From: Rugalucina vietnamica
Taxonomy: Eukaryota > Mollusca > Bivalvia > Lucinida > Lucinidae
DNA length: 64,000 nucleotides
Assembly: GCA_964017185.1 (NCBI GenBank)
Contig: OZ024874.1
Coordinates: forward strand, 49,132,856-49,196,855
Direction of reading: 5' to 3'
Made by a program: the position numbers and the translations under genes. This document shows positions 1 through 11,640 of the stretch, one piece after another. The notes under the pieces were generated by a model. The model was given only the letters and a program-made list of their open reading frames with translations. It ran no database searches and was not told the DNA's origin. The number at the start of each line of letters is the position of its first letter. Position 1 is the stretch's first letter.

Positions 1-118
1 GTTTTATAACCTCGGGGCCAGGTTAATATCTAGGAAGAGGTAGCTCCTTCCCGACATGACTGAAAAGTTCTTGACTGGGGGAATTTAAACCTCAATACAA
101 ACAAACAAACAAAGCTGA
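1..118 (+). mobile_element. SINE S1, 3' fragment
   Basis: Matches the 3' half of the S1 copy at 1006-1198 (CATGACTGAAAA..TTGACTGGGG) and ends in a (CAAA)n tail. The left part lies outside the window. Confidence 0.6.
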
Positions 119-725
119 TCAACAATTTCCATTATGCTTTTCTGCCAGCCAATATTTTCTTCCTCTGATCTTTACATCAGCGTAAGAGCATCTTTCAGAA
201 AGTATTTAATAAGCAAAACCCCTGAAGTGTGGCTTATGGCTTGAAGTGATTTCCAAAGAATATCAGGAGATTCCATTCAGTGCCACGATCAAAGAGCTCA
301 GTCAATATAAGCCGCCTGTTGAATAGTTTCTGAATGATTTAAGTGGTCAATAAGTAGGAAATATGAACTCTTTAGGGATGGAGGACAGATTGATAACGAC
401 TTAGGTGCTATAATCATTAGCAAATCAATGATGTCATTAGCTTATCAGCTGGTTCTATATAATAGATGATTGGAATAGAAATTCATGAACAGAAGAATTT
501 GTTATGTGGTTATGGAATGAGATTATTAGAGGTATGTTTTTATGTTGTTGTGATTACAAATGATTTTATTCAGTGGGTCTCTTTGATGGCAAAAATGGAA
601 GCTGAATTTTACAACCAAGCAAACTTCTTAGATTCAGGTTTGGTTGTCTTTGTGGAGGTTTATCATTATTTAGGGTAGTAGCCATTGGCTGTTCTAAAGT
701 GGTGATTTTAGTGTAGTTTATATTT
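119..725. other. No recognisable feature
   Basis: AT-rich sequence with short chance frames; no repeat match within the window. Confidence 0.5.
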
Positions 726-960
726 GAGCCGTGACTCGAAAAAACGGTCTTCGGGGTTGTCAACCAGGTCCTACACAAATCGACCTATTCAATTACAGAC
801 GAAAGCTAGACGCTTGAAATTTTGGAGTTAAGTAGAAGAGGATGTGTACTATACGAGTAGCGATAACAAAGGCGCTGATCAGCTTCGCGGTTAAGGCGAA
901 GCTGGTCTGCGCCTGTGTTTTCGCATAGGCAAAAATCTGATTTTCTCATGGCGTGGCTCA
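726..960 (+). mobile_element. Fold-back family A, copy A1
   Basis: TIR GAGCCGTGACTCG / GCGTGGCTC. The long arm comes first (taken as + orientation). The core is decayed (TTCGCGG against GGCGAA). Confidence 0.8.
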
Positions 961-1005
961 TTTAATGTTATAAAGATTTGTATTGGACATTCATATTCTA
1001 GGGAA

Positions 1006-1198
1006 CTCGGTGGTGTAGTGGTAGAGCATTGGACTCTGAATCGAGAGGTCCTGGGTTCGATACCCACAGGCGGCACTGTGTTGTGTCCTTGAGCAAGACA
1101 CATTAACTCCCTACATTACTGGTTAAACCCAGTAAACGTTGGTTCCAACCCAGCATGACTGAAAAATTGTTGACAGGAGCATAAAGCCTCAATACAAT
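1006..1198 (+). mobile_element. SINE S1, near-complete tRNA-derived copy
   Basis: tRNA-like head with A box (TGGTGTAGTGGTAGAG) and B box (GGTTCGATACC), a conserved middle (TTGTGTCCTTGAGCAAGACA) and a tail ending CCTCAATACAA. The head does not fold as a functional tRNA (weak anticodon stem), so it is called as a SINE. Confidence 0.75.
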
Positions 1199-1800
1199 GG
1201 TATGTCCCGTTGCACCACTCATACATTCAAGATTATCTGACATACTGCGTCAAGGTTTCGAATCTTTGGCTCAGTGGTTAGAGCATTGGATATCTACCCC
1301 GGTGATCAGGGTTCAAATCCCATCAGGAAGTTGATGGGATTTTTTCATACTATGCATCATCTTTTAGTTACGAATTTTCATATTCGTTAAATGGGGGCTT
1401 GTCGAAAATGGACCAATTGAGTAATATAGTCATTAAAGAATGACATTCTCGTAGTCCTAAATGATTACCAGTACTCTCTCGAAATGGGGCTGACTGTTAT
1501 GTCCCATTGCACCATTTATACATTCGAGGTTATCTGCCGTGGTTAGAAGGTTGGCAGATCACATGATGTGTAGCTTCTATAAATAGCACAGCTATTCGAT
1601 ACAATGTATCATATAAGTACAGTCTCTGACATACTGCGTCAGGGAGTCGACTCTCTGGCTCAGTGGTTAGAGCATTGGATTTCTACATGGGTGGTCTGGG
1701 TTCGAATCCCATCAGGGACGTGGGATTTTTCCAAACTTAGTATAATGCATCATTTCTTAATTACGAATTTTAATATTGGTAAGAATAAACAAACATTCAT
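1199..1800 (+). mobile_element. SINE S2, two tandem-related copies
   Basis: Two tRNA-like heads (GGCTCAGTGGTTAGAGCATT, then GGGTTC(A/G)AATCCCATCAGG) lie at about 1265-1330 and 1655-1722. Each is preceded by a shared CTGACATACTGCGTCA stretch and followed by a shared AT-rich tail (TATGCATCAT..TAATTACGAATTTT), giving a duplicated unit of about 390 bp. Confidence 0.6.
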
Positions 1801-2007
1801 ATTCTGATCTTTTATAAGTTAGATTTTATGTCTATCGAGATACAGTTGTTGTGTCCTCAAATGAACTTCGACAGCAAAATGAGTAACTGCCCTCAGAGAT
1901 TTTGTATGGTATGATACATTGTTTTCATATGTTATTTTCTGCCACAGATGTTGTAAGAATGAGATGACATGAACCCGTGTAATTTGATTGTATATACAAC
2001 ATTATTT

Positions 2008-2253
2008 GAGCCGCGTGATGAGAATGCCAGATTTTTGCCTATGTGAAAACAAAGACGCAGATCAGCTGTGCAGTAACTGCACAGCTGATCAGCGCCATTG
2101 TTTTCGCTACATGGATAGTACAAACCCTCTTCTTAGATCTGAAATTCCAAGCGTGTAGCCTTCTTCTGTGACTACAAGACCAGTTTATGTCAAGTGGCCT
2201 GCCTGATCGGAAATCCAGAAGATGAAGAGCGGTTATCTCGCATTGCTTCTCAC
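2008..2253 (-). mobile_element. Fold-back family A, copy A2
   Basis: Short arm first. The core arms are TGTGCAG / CTGCACA, perfectly paired around TAA. Confidence 0.8.
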
Positions 2254-3018
2254 ATAGATATCTATATTCAAGTGTAGGACAAGGCAAGAAAATCTGCTCC
2301 TTTATTTATGAAGAAAAATATTGGTTACAACATACAGGGAATCCTGCATATTGAAAATAACGCTTTTATACGTTTATATCAGATGCACGATTAGGCAAGA
2401 AAATGTGTGCTTTATCAAGCATGATTATCTGTCCAGTTGTGACGTGAATTAGTTAATAGTATCAACTGTACCAAGGCATACAACGTAAGAGGACTGTCAG
2501 CAGCTGTGCAATCAGATTTTGCGTTATGACATGCATTTCAAAATTGCTTTCATATCTATATATCTAGATATGCAATATATTGCCAATCAGAAATTCTACA
2601 GTCATGATCACTTTGGAAAAAAACTTGATATTAAATGAAATTTATTGGAGTACAGATGTATACGAATTTGTTTGGTTATGGCTGCTCCATCCAGAAATCT
2701 AATATTCACAAAAGAATATGGTGGAAGCAGGGTGATCTTTGGTCTGCCTCCCAGGATATGCACAGGTTAAGTTCAAGTTTTCAGATTGAGTGAACTTGGT
2801 CATCTGATATGACAGGGTGGGAACTGTGGGAGTCACATATGGTACAATCTTATCTAAGAGAGGTGATTTATCTGATTTGAATACATTGTCTGCATTAGAT
2901 TTTAGGTGCTTTTAAGTTATTTTTTTATTGTTTTGCATTTTTCAAAGAAATGTATAAAAGAAGGCTGGAAAGAAATCATTTCATACAAATTTCTATGTAA
3001 TTTGATAATCATGTACAG
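2254..3018. other. No recognisable feature
   Basis: AT-rich, with no long frame and no repeat match. Confidence 0.5.
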
Positions 3019-3525
3019 TACCTTAATTAATTTTTTAGCCTGTAGGGTATTTACGCACCCCTTTTTCATTCAATTGCGTATCTGGAATTTTAATTGGGTA
3101 AGTTCAATTCTGTTATGCACTCTATTTTCAATCAATTGGGTAAAATGGAAAACAATTTGGTAAAAATGATGTTCGAGTCGTACTTTCCTTATTTTCTTCT
3201 ACTTTCGCTTTTGCATGGCATAAAATAAAAGGGAAACATTGATCGGTTGAGAGAATTAACTAAAATCGCAGTCAACCAACGAAAAAACAGAAAAGAAATG
3301 GCTTCCAATCGATCGATTTGCGCTTGTCCAATGACATTTTTGTTTAATGTAGACGGCGTAAGCCGTTGTGCGGCGCACACCGATAAAAACCGGTGCGCAG
3401 TTGATTTTTCCGGTATTGCGTATCTGCGATTTCTTTTGCGTTTTCTTACGCTACCAGATCTTTATTAATTGCGTTTTTTCATATTGTAATTGGGTAATTA
3501 CGCAAACACGCAGCCTAATTAAGGT
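3019..3525. mobile_element. Possible TIR element, about 0.5 kb
   Basis: Imperfect inverted ends built on TACCTTAATTA and a following ATT(T)ACGCA stretch. The interior is rich in GCG-containing short inverted repeats (GTGCGGCGCACACCG / CCGGTGCGCA). Only one copy is visible. Confidence 0.35.
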
Positions 3526-3530
3526 ACGTT

Positions 3531-3805
3531 CATGTATTTTGCATTACACATGCATGTATTTGTTTATAAATTAATGGAGTGTTAAAATTTATGAAGTTTT
3601 GATTCCTTTATAGTAAGTTGATATGCTTCCCATTTTAAGGCTGATCCAAGCTAAACCTTTTTTTATTATATATTACATCCTTATAATCATGTATTTTGCA
3701 TTACACATGCATGTATTTGTTTATAAATAAATGGAGCGCTAAAATTTATGAAACTTTGATTCCTTAATGGTAAGTTGATATAATTATAATGCTTCCCATT
3801 TTAAG
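3531..3805 (+). repeat. Tandem duplication, two copies of about 115 bp
   Basis: Segments 3531-3643 and 3689-3805 are about 90% alike (ATGCATGTATTTGTTTATAA, then CTTCCCATTTTAAGGCT), separated by 45 bp. Confidence 0.75.
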
Positions 3806-3821
3806 GCTTCCTTTAATAAAT

Positions 3822-4056
3822 GAGCCGCCTCATGGGAAAACCAACAATGTGGTTTCAGAACAGGTCTGACACTAACCGAGCTGGGCAGTCATAGAAGCAG
3901 GCTACAAGCTTGAAATTTTGGATTTAGAAAGCAGAGGAATTGTACTATCTGTGTAGCGAAAACAAAGGCGCTGATCAGCTTTGCGGTTACCGCAAAGCTG
4001 ATCTGCGTCTTTGTTTTCGCATATGCAAATTGTTGGTTTTCTCATGAGGCGGCTCA
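3822..4056 (+). mobile_element. Fold-back family A, copy A3
   Basis: TIR GAGCCGCCTCATGGG / CTCATGAGGCGGCTC. The core is TTTGCGG / CCGCAAA, a paired variant not seen in the other copies. Confidence 0.85.
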
Positions 4057-4458
4057 AATTATGTATTGCATCCTTTTATTTACCCTGGTTGAGGCATCTG
4101 AATATTTTGCATCCCTTAAGTTGGCAAGACAATATTGCCCCTATTGCAAACGGACAGTTCAGGTTGTGTCTGTTTTGAACCAAATCAAAAGACAGCTAGT
4201 CTGTAGCTTGACTCTTGAGACAAAGTTCATTGTTTTACTTACATTTTGTACTCTTTTTTATTTTATATGCTGCATTTTTGGCATTTCACTTAATGTTTCG
4301 ATTGTAAATTCTTGTGCTGTAAGTAAACGTTGTATACTGAGGGCCTCATGAAAGATTAGTGTAATGCTAAATATTGTTACCCTCTTATTTTACTCTTTCA
4401 TTCTACACCTACTTTCTTTTCACTCAGCAAACTGAAAGATGAAAGCAGCTATTACTTA
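4057..4458. other. No gene; left copy of a flanking duplication
   Basis: A 96-codon frame here is hydrophobic and unrecognised. Positions 4388-4446 resemble 5184-5240 on the other side of the next element. Confidence 0.5.
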
Positions 4459-5179
4459 AGTCCAATTCGCATGCTCAAAAAATACACGCGTGTAAATATA
4501 CTCCGGTGTGTATTTATACTCCGGTGTGCAAATCAACCTGAGAGTAAATTTAAATAGCGTTCGCATGGGTTTTATCGCCAGGAGTATTTTTGTAGGTAAA
4601 TTTATCATTTCTAGATTAAAAACCTGTTCATTTAAGTTTTCTGTATTTGCAAAACAAGAAGAGGCTGCTTCAAGAGGGGAATCATGTAATGGTCAGGCAT
4701 AACCTTAGCAGTTATACAGTTCCCTCTTTTCATCCTTTCACAAGGAATTACTGTTAAAATGCCCCAAGAATCCTCACCAAGAATGATGAAGAAATAGTGT
4801 GGCTGTTTGCACTCCATATGATCTAAAATGTTATGAATGGCAATAAACTCTAATTTAGCAACAACCTCCACAGTTTCAGCAACTGTCATATAATCAGTTA
4901 GGAACAAAAAATGAGAAAATTCGTTATCTAAAAGCAGAATATTGACTTGAAATAAAATTACTCAGGGGTAAATTTTTCTTTGCGTTCGCATGGGACATAA
5001 TAGTAAATTTACACGTGTGTATTTGTAAAAATAAAATTTGCCAGGAGTAAATTTACCCATATGTAAATATACTCCGGTGTGTTTTTGCGTTCGCATGCGC
5101 CATTTACTTACCCCGAGTAAAATTTGCACACCGGAGTATATTTACACGTGTGTATTTTTGGCGCATGCGAATTGGACTT
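4459..5179 (-). mobile_element. TIR DNA transposon with captured exon-like ORF
   Basis: TIRs of at least 50 bp: AAGTCCAATTCGCATGC at the left and its complement at the right, then (A/G)TATATTTACAC-type and CTCCGGTGTG motifs, with subterminal repeats of TGCGTTCGCATG. Inside on the minus strand (4680-4880) is a coding-looking stretch containing AIHNILDHMECKQPHYFFII and LGEDSWGILTVIPCERMKRG. It is bounded by plausible splice sites (ATATGACAG| and AAG|GTTATG). This is no transposase I recognise, so it may be a captured host exon. Confidence 0.6.
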
Positions 5180-5807
5180 TATTCTCTCTTACTTACTAGA
5201 TACCACTTTCTTTTCACTCAGTCAGTAGAATAAGATGAAAGCAGACAAGTTTCAAATTGTTTCATCTTTCCAATCTATCCCAATTACAAGATGATGAAAA
5301 TATTTAGATAGCAGAAATTGGACTGGGAATTAAGCGGAGAATTGGAACCGATGCTTGGAATAACTCGGAAATAAGGCTGCAGTGGCAATGTTATTGTATT
5401 GGCACATGAAGAAGGCAGGTTCAAAATTAGTTTGTTCGATTTGCAAGATATAATAATTTGCCCATACTCTTTTACAATTTTTTTAATTTCATTCATTAGT
5501 GTGCATGCTTGCTATAAGGTTTGAAAATGACACAATAAAACATTATAGGGAGTTAGACTCCAAAGTAACTGGATGTCGTTTGAGGTTTGGGGTCCGATTC
5601 TGTGAGAGACAATTTGTTTTTTCTGTTGTCAAGAAACCAACAGTACTAGTGCTGGTCAGGAGTTAAGCAGATAAATTCAAACAAAACATATTACATAGAC
5701 AGCCATGGCTCAAATTCTGATCATAAAGAGTATATTGCTGATTGCTGACTCCTTGGGATACATTTATTTACATTGATGCTAGTTTTGTTTCAGTATAGCT
5801 CACATAA
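5180..5807. other. No gene; right copy of flanking duplication
   Basis: Positions 5184-5240 duplicate 4388-4446. At 5540-5700 there is a weak SINE-like stretch (GGAGTTAGACTCC). Otherwise nothing is seen. Confidence 0.4.
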
Positions 5808-6680
5808 CATTAAGAAAACACGAAAGTGTAATAAATTATACTGATTTTTCGAAAGTTCTAAAAACTGATTATTTTCAGTAGAAAATTTTTGATATTTTTA
5901 GCTCACCTGAGCCGAAGGCTGACAAGGTGAGCTTATAGTATAGGCATGCTCGTTCGTCGTCATCCGTTGTCCACAATTTCAAAGATCTTTTTCTCTGAAA
6001 CCGCATGGCTGATCAAGTTGAAATTTTATGTGGAGCCTCCATGCACAGGGGAAATGAAAGTTTGTTCACGGGATCTTGGTCACATGACCAAGATGGTGGC
6101 CACACCCATTTAATGGTAAAAACCCTTCAAAAATCTTCTTCTCCAGAACCGGTGGGCAGATTTCCACAAACTTAGTATGTAGCATTGTGGACTCCAGCCC
6201 ATCAATGATGACCGTAGGTTGACCTTGACCTATTTTAGGGCAAGGTCAATTTTGGAAACATAGGCTTTTACATGGGAAAAGGCGAAAAGAATGGATATTT
6301 TGGAAACTGTTGCAGCCTGAGACTAAGTCTTGAAAGTTGCTAGATACAGACAAGTGTGAAGTCAATGAAGGTTATGTAACTAATTAAGGGCATTTCAGTG
6401 AATGGATAGAGTGTACCTTGTTTGCGCAACTCGTCCTACACTTTTGAAACTTTACAGACATTGTGACCATGCTTTGAAGATATGCATGTGGTTGGGATAT
6501 ACTCCTCAGATTATTTTTATCACTTTTTTGCAGTTTGAACTTAATCATTTTTAGGACTTTTTCACATCTTGAAAGTGAGGTACCAGCTGTTGGGGGCATA
6601 TTGTTTCATAAACACATTTTCTAGGTGTATAAAAGTGGAGTTTTAGGGGGTATTTGTTTCATGGACATGTTTTCCTTATG
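5808..6680 (+). mobile_element. Fold-back family B copy, split by an internal insertion
   Basis: The B 5' end lies at 5808-5898 (CATTAAGAAAACACG) and the B 3' end at 6625-6680 (ATAAAAGTGGAG, then GGACATGTTTTCC). The central palindrome is missing, so the insertion was accompanied by a deletion. Confidence 0.6.
5899..6624 (+). mobile_element. Helitron-like element, chimera of C-type head and D-type tail
   Basis: It begins TAGCTCACCTGAGCC with the hairpin and CGTCGTCATCCG stretch of family C. From 6387 it matches family D (GTGAATGGATAGAG, then TTGCGCAACTCGTCCTAC) and ends with the hairpin TGTTTCATAAACA followed by TTTTCTAG. Confidence 0.55.
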
Positions 6681-7291
6681 GTGCAGTTTTGTTTAGAAGT
6701 TGATCGCTTTCTGCAGTTTCCTAGACAGGCATCTTTTACATCCATAATATGGAATTGTCTTAAATTGAGATGTCAAAGAAATTACAGTTGGAATTTAAGA
6801 TGCATATTTCTCAGAAAGCATTTGGGCATTAGATTATATAGGAAATTTGTTTCCGCTCTAACTTTATTACTTGGATTGGCATGCATGGAAATTTGATTAT
6901 ATGTATTTTAATGGAGCCTATTTTCTGAGAAGTATGACTGTAAGCATTCCAAAGAAGGAATTGTACTTTTAAAAAAAGTTTGGCATTTTGTTCTAAATAG
7001 GTTTTATACTCATTATAAATATGCATAATATTCTAAATTGCAATGCTTTATGTGCTAATTTTTGTGAATTTGTTGATCATGAATTTCAGGTTCTCACAAA
7101 TCAAGATGTCCCTTAAAAGCTGCAAGCTAGCTACATATAGGCACTACATAGTAGAAAAGTTCATGAAGTAAAAGTAATGAGAAAAATTCTGAACTTACAG
7201 AAAATGCAAAAACAAATCAGCGGGTGTTTTGAAACGACTACAAAGAATTTCTGAACTGACTGTTACTGTCTGTGGCTTTGTAATATCATTT
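6681..7291. other. No recognisable feature
   Basis: AT-rich, with chance frames only. Confidence 0.5.
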
Positions 7292-7501
7292 GAGCCTTCG
7301 CTTGAAAAAACCAACATTTTGCACATGCGAAAACGAAGACATCTGATCAGTGCATGTGTTTTCACCACTCGGATAGTATCATTCCTCTTCTACTTATATC
7401 CAAAGTGTCAAGCTTCTAGCTTTATTCTGTGACTGTACAGCCTGGTTTGTGCCGGACCTGGTCATAGACCCAAATTGTTGGTTTTCTCATGCACAGGCCC
7501 A
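7292..7501 (-). mobile_element. Fold-back family A, copy A4 (degenerate)
   Basis: Both TIRs are recognisable (GAGCCTTCGCTTG..AAACCAACA; TGTTGGTTTTCTCATG). The core is largely lost: only CTGATCAGTGCATG remains. Confidence 0.65.
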
Positions 7502-7937
7502 TTTTTTTGTTTCTCTGCAATTTGTGCGGCTTTAATTCTTCGTTTTCATATAAAATACTGTGCAAAAACAAATTGTGTTTTGAAAGTGAAACTTAATTTG
7601 CTATTCTTCACCAAAACAACTATTGAAACAATTTTGCATTCCATGCAAATAAGCAGTTCTAGAAATTCCAGAAAATTATAAAAGCAGAATAATTTGATTT
7701 TATTTTCCTTTTGCGTGAAATGAAGCTTTAAAAGTTTCCAAGATAGAAACACCAGTTCATATTGCCTAGCACAATTGTTGCATGATAATTTGTTCATGTT
7801 GTTTTGCTGAGAACTGGAGATGCGTAAAAATTATTCAAGGATAGTTGAAGTTGTATCCAGTTGAACAGCAAGTTACCCAGGCGACAGCAAGTATAGGCTT
7901 TTTAAAAAAGAGCTGGCCATCATATTTTACCATATAC
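7502..7937. other. No recognisable feature
   Basis: AT-rich, with short chance frames. Confidence 0.5.
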
Positions 7938-8243
7938 CATTTGTCAGGGCCAAATGTAATACCATCATGCAATGAATACCCCCTAAAAAACCCTTAGCTC
8001 TTATATAGAAAAACTGGGGTATGCAGGGGTATACCTACTTTTCTTATTTTTGGTCCAAAACAGATTGTGGGTACTCGTTAGAACCGCCTCACCTAGAACC
8101 GCCTCGATGAGGCGGTTCTAACATGTAGCCAAGATCTATGTTTTAAGCAAAAATATAAAAAAAATATAATTTTTTCTGATGAAATTTTCAATTTTTACAG
8201 CTGAAAAAATCTCTGAATGTTGCATGGACAAGTTTTTGTAATG
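7938..8243 (-). mobile_element. Fold-back family B, copy B1
   Basis: Reverse orientation. GGGGTATGCAGGGGTATACC is followed by a core with an extra AACCGCCTC unit and the end CATGGACAAGTTTTTGTAATG. Confidence 0.75.
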
Positions 8244-8464
8244 CATTTTGCAGGTCTTGACATATTAATTAAGGCCTTTAGAAAGTATATTATAGGAGAT
8301 GCTGCTCTACATCATTCTACAAAAGAAGTGTGTGAGTTTGTGGTAAAAGAAATATGCCCTAACTACTTAATCTGTCTCTATATAGCAGGCTTGATCCGGC
8401 AGGAACTGACGGAGTATGGTTAGGAAATGACTATAATTTTTGCTGTTGATGTAAAACATTAAAT

Positions 8465-8699
8465 GAGCCGCCTCATGGGAAAACCAACAATGTGGTTTCC
8501 AAATAGGTCTGACACAAACCGGCCTGCACGAGCACAGAAGCAGGCTAGAAGCTTGAAATTTTGGAGTTACATAGAGGAAGAATTGTACTATCCCAGTAGC
8601 GAAAACAAAGGCACTGATCAGCTTCGCAGTTACCGCGAAGCTGATCTGCGCCTTTGTTTTCACCTATGCAGGTTGTTGTTTTTCCCATGTGGTGGCTCA
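8465..8699 (+). mobile_element. Fold-back family A, copy A5
   Basis: TIR GAGCCGCCTCATGGG / CCCATGTGGTGGCTC. Core TTCGCAG against CCGCGAA, with one mismatch. Confidence 0.85.
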
Positions 8700-9655
8700 A
8701 ATAATGTGCTCCAGTTACCTAAAGTTAACAAATTAGCCCTTCTCCTTCTGTGAGATTTCATGTAAAATTTCACATTTAAAAATTATTCAAATAAATTGCT
8801 ATTTTGTCAATGTCATAATTGTACAAATTGTCACTGTCTCTAGAAGAATTTAGTCAAAACTGGAAATTTGACAGGTGAAAAATCACCTGGGATTGATAAC
8901 AGTTGTTGACAACTGCTTGTCATCATTTTAAGTTCAATTTTTACCATTTTTACATAAAAAAATTGGACAGATATTCCCTTCCCCACAACAATTTTAAGTG
9001 TAGACTAAGATTATATAGCTTGCGTAGGGTATGTACTTTATCACAAATCAATCTTTCTTTATACTTCTTCAATCATTTGGTTAATTTATGGTGATTTCGT
9101 TGAAGAATTTTTGATGGCCAAATTTTTTGGATTTTTAAATTTGGTGTCACTGTCCAAATTTTTGCTGATAAATTCCTTCAAAGTGCCAACAGCCTTATCT
9201 TTTAGAAATTTTAAAACACCTTAAAACAAATTTAAAATTTGACATTAATTAGGCGTACCTCTGTACTTCAAAGCTGCATACATGGTTTCTACATTTTAAC
9301 TCGGATATACAGTGTATTTTGAAATCATTTTTGGAGGATTATATACAATAAATTTTGAAAATGGCTGAAATAAATAGTGCCAGTGATGAAATCCTTGATG
9401 GGTATGGTTAATAAATATCTTTTCTGCCTTAATTTTAATATTAAAAAAAAAAAAGCCATGAAAATGTCAATATTTTATGGTCAAGACTATAGTTGGTAGA
9501 TAAGATCTGTAGTTTTAGAGTATTAAGGGAAATAAAAACTTTAAGGTAATTTTAATCTTTTAAGAAAAAAAAAAGGTTGAATGCATTGAAATTGTGTTCC
9601 TTGTGTGCATGCATTAAAACAAAATTGGTACTTATTTTTTTTTTTTTAAATCAGA
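8700..9655. other. No recognisable feature
   Basis: Very AT-rich, with several A or T runs and no repeat match. Confidence 0.5.
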
Positions 9656-9890
9656 GTATTATGTCCCTTTCAAGATTATTTCAGCTCATATGAGACGGGC
9701 CAATCAGTAGGTGGGGCGAAAATGGGAGAACCCGGAGAAAAACCACCTGGCACACCTGCAAGCAGAACTTGGCTTGTCTCACATGTGGCCAGAGCGGGGC
9801 TCGAATGCACACCAGACACAGCAGTGAGATGATCCAGTGATTAAGAAACAGCACTCTTAACCGCTTGGCCACGGGGGGCAGCCCTTGGTA
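9656..9890 (-). mobile_element. SINE S3
   Basis: Antisense copy: AGCTCATATGAGAC..GGAGAACCC..GACACAGCAGTGAGATGATC, then the complement of a tRNA-like head (CTTAACCGCTTGGCCACGG). Two more copies are at 51350 and 51848. Confidence 0.7.
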
Positions 9891-10652
9891 CTTATAAAAC
9901 ATTCGTTTATATATTGTAATACCATGAAACACTTAATTGTTTTACAGCATCATTAAAGTATATGTTGTTTTTACTTAAATGCCATTAAGCTTCTGTATTT
10001 GTTTAAGAATGAGTTATTTAAGTTTACTGCTTGCTGGTATAAATATTTTGCATGCTGTTGACAAAATTTTGGATCTAGGTGAGGGTCTCTGAGAACTGAA
10101 AATTCATTTACTTGCTTAAGTTTAGAGGAAGCCAAGTTTTTTTGTGATTTATAATCTCAAAGACATAATAACATATAATGTTACTGTAAATTTGGAAATG
10201 TTTGCATAACTTGATTTTCGCTTTTATTCGCCAATCCTTTGACTTGCAAATAAGTTCTTCGCTCAAAATATACATTGTGCATGGGTACGCGTTGGAACCG
10301 CCTCACCGATCAAAAACAAGAAAATTAGGTATACACCTGCAAAAAAGTTACCATGAGCATTGTTGACTGCAAGAGTACTCAGTCACAAATAATTCGGAAA
10401 GAGAAAGATGGCGAAACAAAAGTTGCACAGAAATTTCAGCACTTAAAGTATATTTTAAAACTGAAGTCTGCTTGTAAACAGGCTGCTCATGCAGTAATGA
10501 CTTAGACAGTCTCATTATATATGTGGGCCCCTTGCCCATTGGGGCCTAAAGAAAAAGATGGGTTGCTTGTGCCTCCAGGCAAAGCTACTTCATTACTGAT
10601 GGACCATCTGATTGCTGGTTTACCGCTCATAAAAAGTGGCTTATGTCAACCC
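9891..10652. other. No gene; family-B fragment
   Basis: A truncated B piece lies at 10261-10350 (GGGTACGCGTTGGAACCGCC..GGTATACACCTGC). Around 10183-10250 there is a decayed match to the fold-back at 34926. The rest is unassigned. Confidence 0.45.
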
Positions 10653-11040
10653 CAGTGAAAATGCAACTGAAATTTCACTGAGATTTCAGTGTTATTTCAA
10701 TGAAATAACAGTGAAATCTCAGTGAAAGAATTGGTCAAAATAACACTGAAATAACATTAAGATTTTCAATGAAATTTTGTTGAAATTTTGTTATTATTTC
10801 AATGAAATAACACTGAAATCTCAGCGAAAGAATTGGTCAAAATAATGCTGAAATTCAGCGAAATCTCAACGAGATTTTACTGAATTTCAGTGTTATTTTG
10901 ACCATTTCTTTCACTGAGATTTCAGTGTTATTTCATTGAAATAATGAGTGAAATTTCGCTGAATTTCAGTGTTATTTTGACCAATTCTTTCACTGAGATT
11001 TCACTGTTATTTCATTGAAATAATAATGAAATTTTCACTG
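10653..11040. repeat. Large imperfect palindrome built of TGAAATTTCA-like units
   Basis: The two halves are reverse-complementary about a centre near 10866 (GAAATCTC|AAC|GAGATTTT). TTGGTCAAAATAACA in the left half meets TGTTATTTTGACCAA in the right. Each half holds smaller palindromes such as GTTATTTCA / TGAAATAAC. Confidence 0.75.
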
Positions 11041-11109
11041 ACAATTGGAGAATATCCAATATGGTCACCTGCTTATAATTAGAAGGACTTTTAAAGCCTG
11101 CCCAGGAGA

Positions 11110-11310
11110 AGTGTTGAAAGTAAAACCATCCATGCATATAAGCCTTTTTTTACTTGGATGCACTATGGTGCTTTATTGCTGCACTTTGGAATGTCACATC
11201 ATCCCAGTTTTGGGTGGATGTCCCATATAAAAAAGGAGGCAATGTCCCAATATGACCTTCGCTGTTGACTGGGATGTTAAGCCATAATTCAAACAATCAA
11301 ACTACCTAGG
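11110..11310 (+). mobile_element. SINE S1-related 3' portion
   Basis: Shares CATATAA(G/A)CCT, a fold of CACTTTGGAATGTCA, then GTTGACTGGGATGTTAA and a CAAACAATCAAAC tail with 12437-12610. Confidence 0.5.
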
Positions 11311-11640
11311 CACTGGGTTTGACAGTAAAGATTGTCCAAATGACTCTTGAATCAAAATATGGTTCTACACTCTCACACAATGATTTGTGTGGGTGGGGAA
11401 TTGGAACGATGCAATTTAACAGAAAAAACATCAATACAAGTCACATGATCTGAAGGAAAAGATATATACAGTTAAAATACATGTAAACATTGTACATGTC
11501 ACTTACTGCATCAATCTTGAATAAAATTAACTTCTTATTATTGAGCACCTTCTCTTTAAACTTGAAAAAACATATATTGTGTCTGTTTTCTTTCCCTCCA
11601 TTTTAGACAGGAAGTGATGTCATAGAGTTGCTATGAGCAT
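11311..11640. other. No recognisable feature
   Basis: AT-rich sequence. Confidence 0.45.

Noticed and set aside
1006..1078. tRNA gene
   Set aside because: A and B boxes are present, but the acceptor and anticodon stems do not pair properly and a SINE body follows.
891..1103. Small frames with family-A phrases
   Set aside because: Translations of repeats, as in all other A copies.
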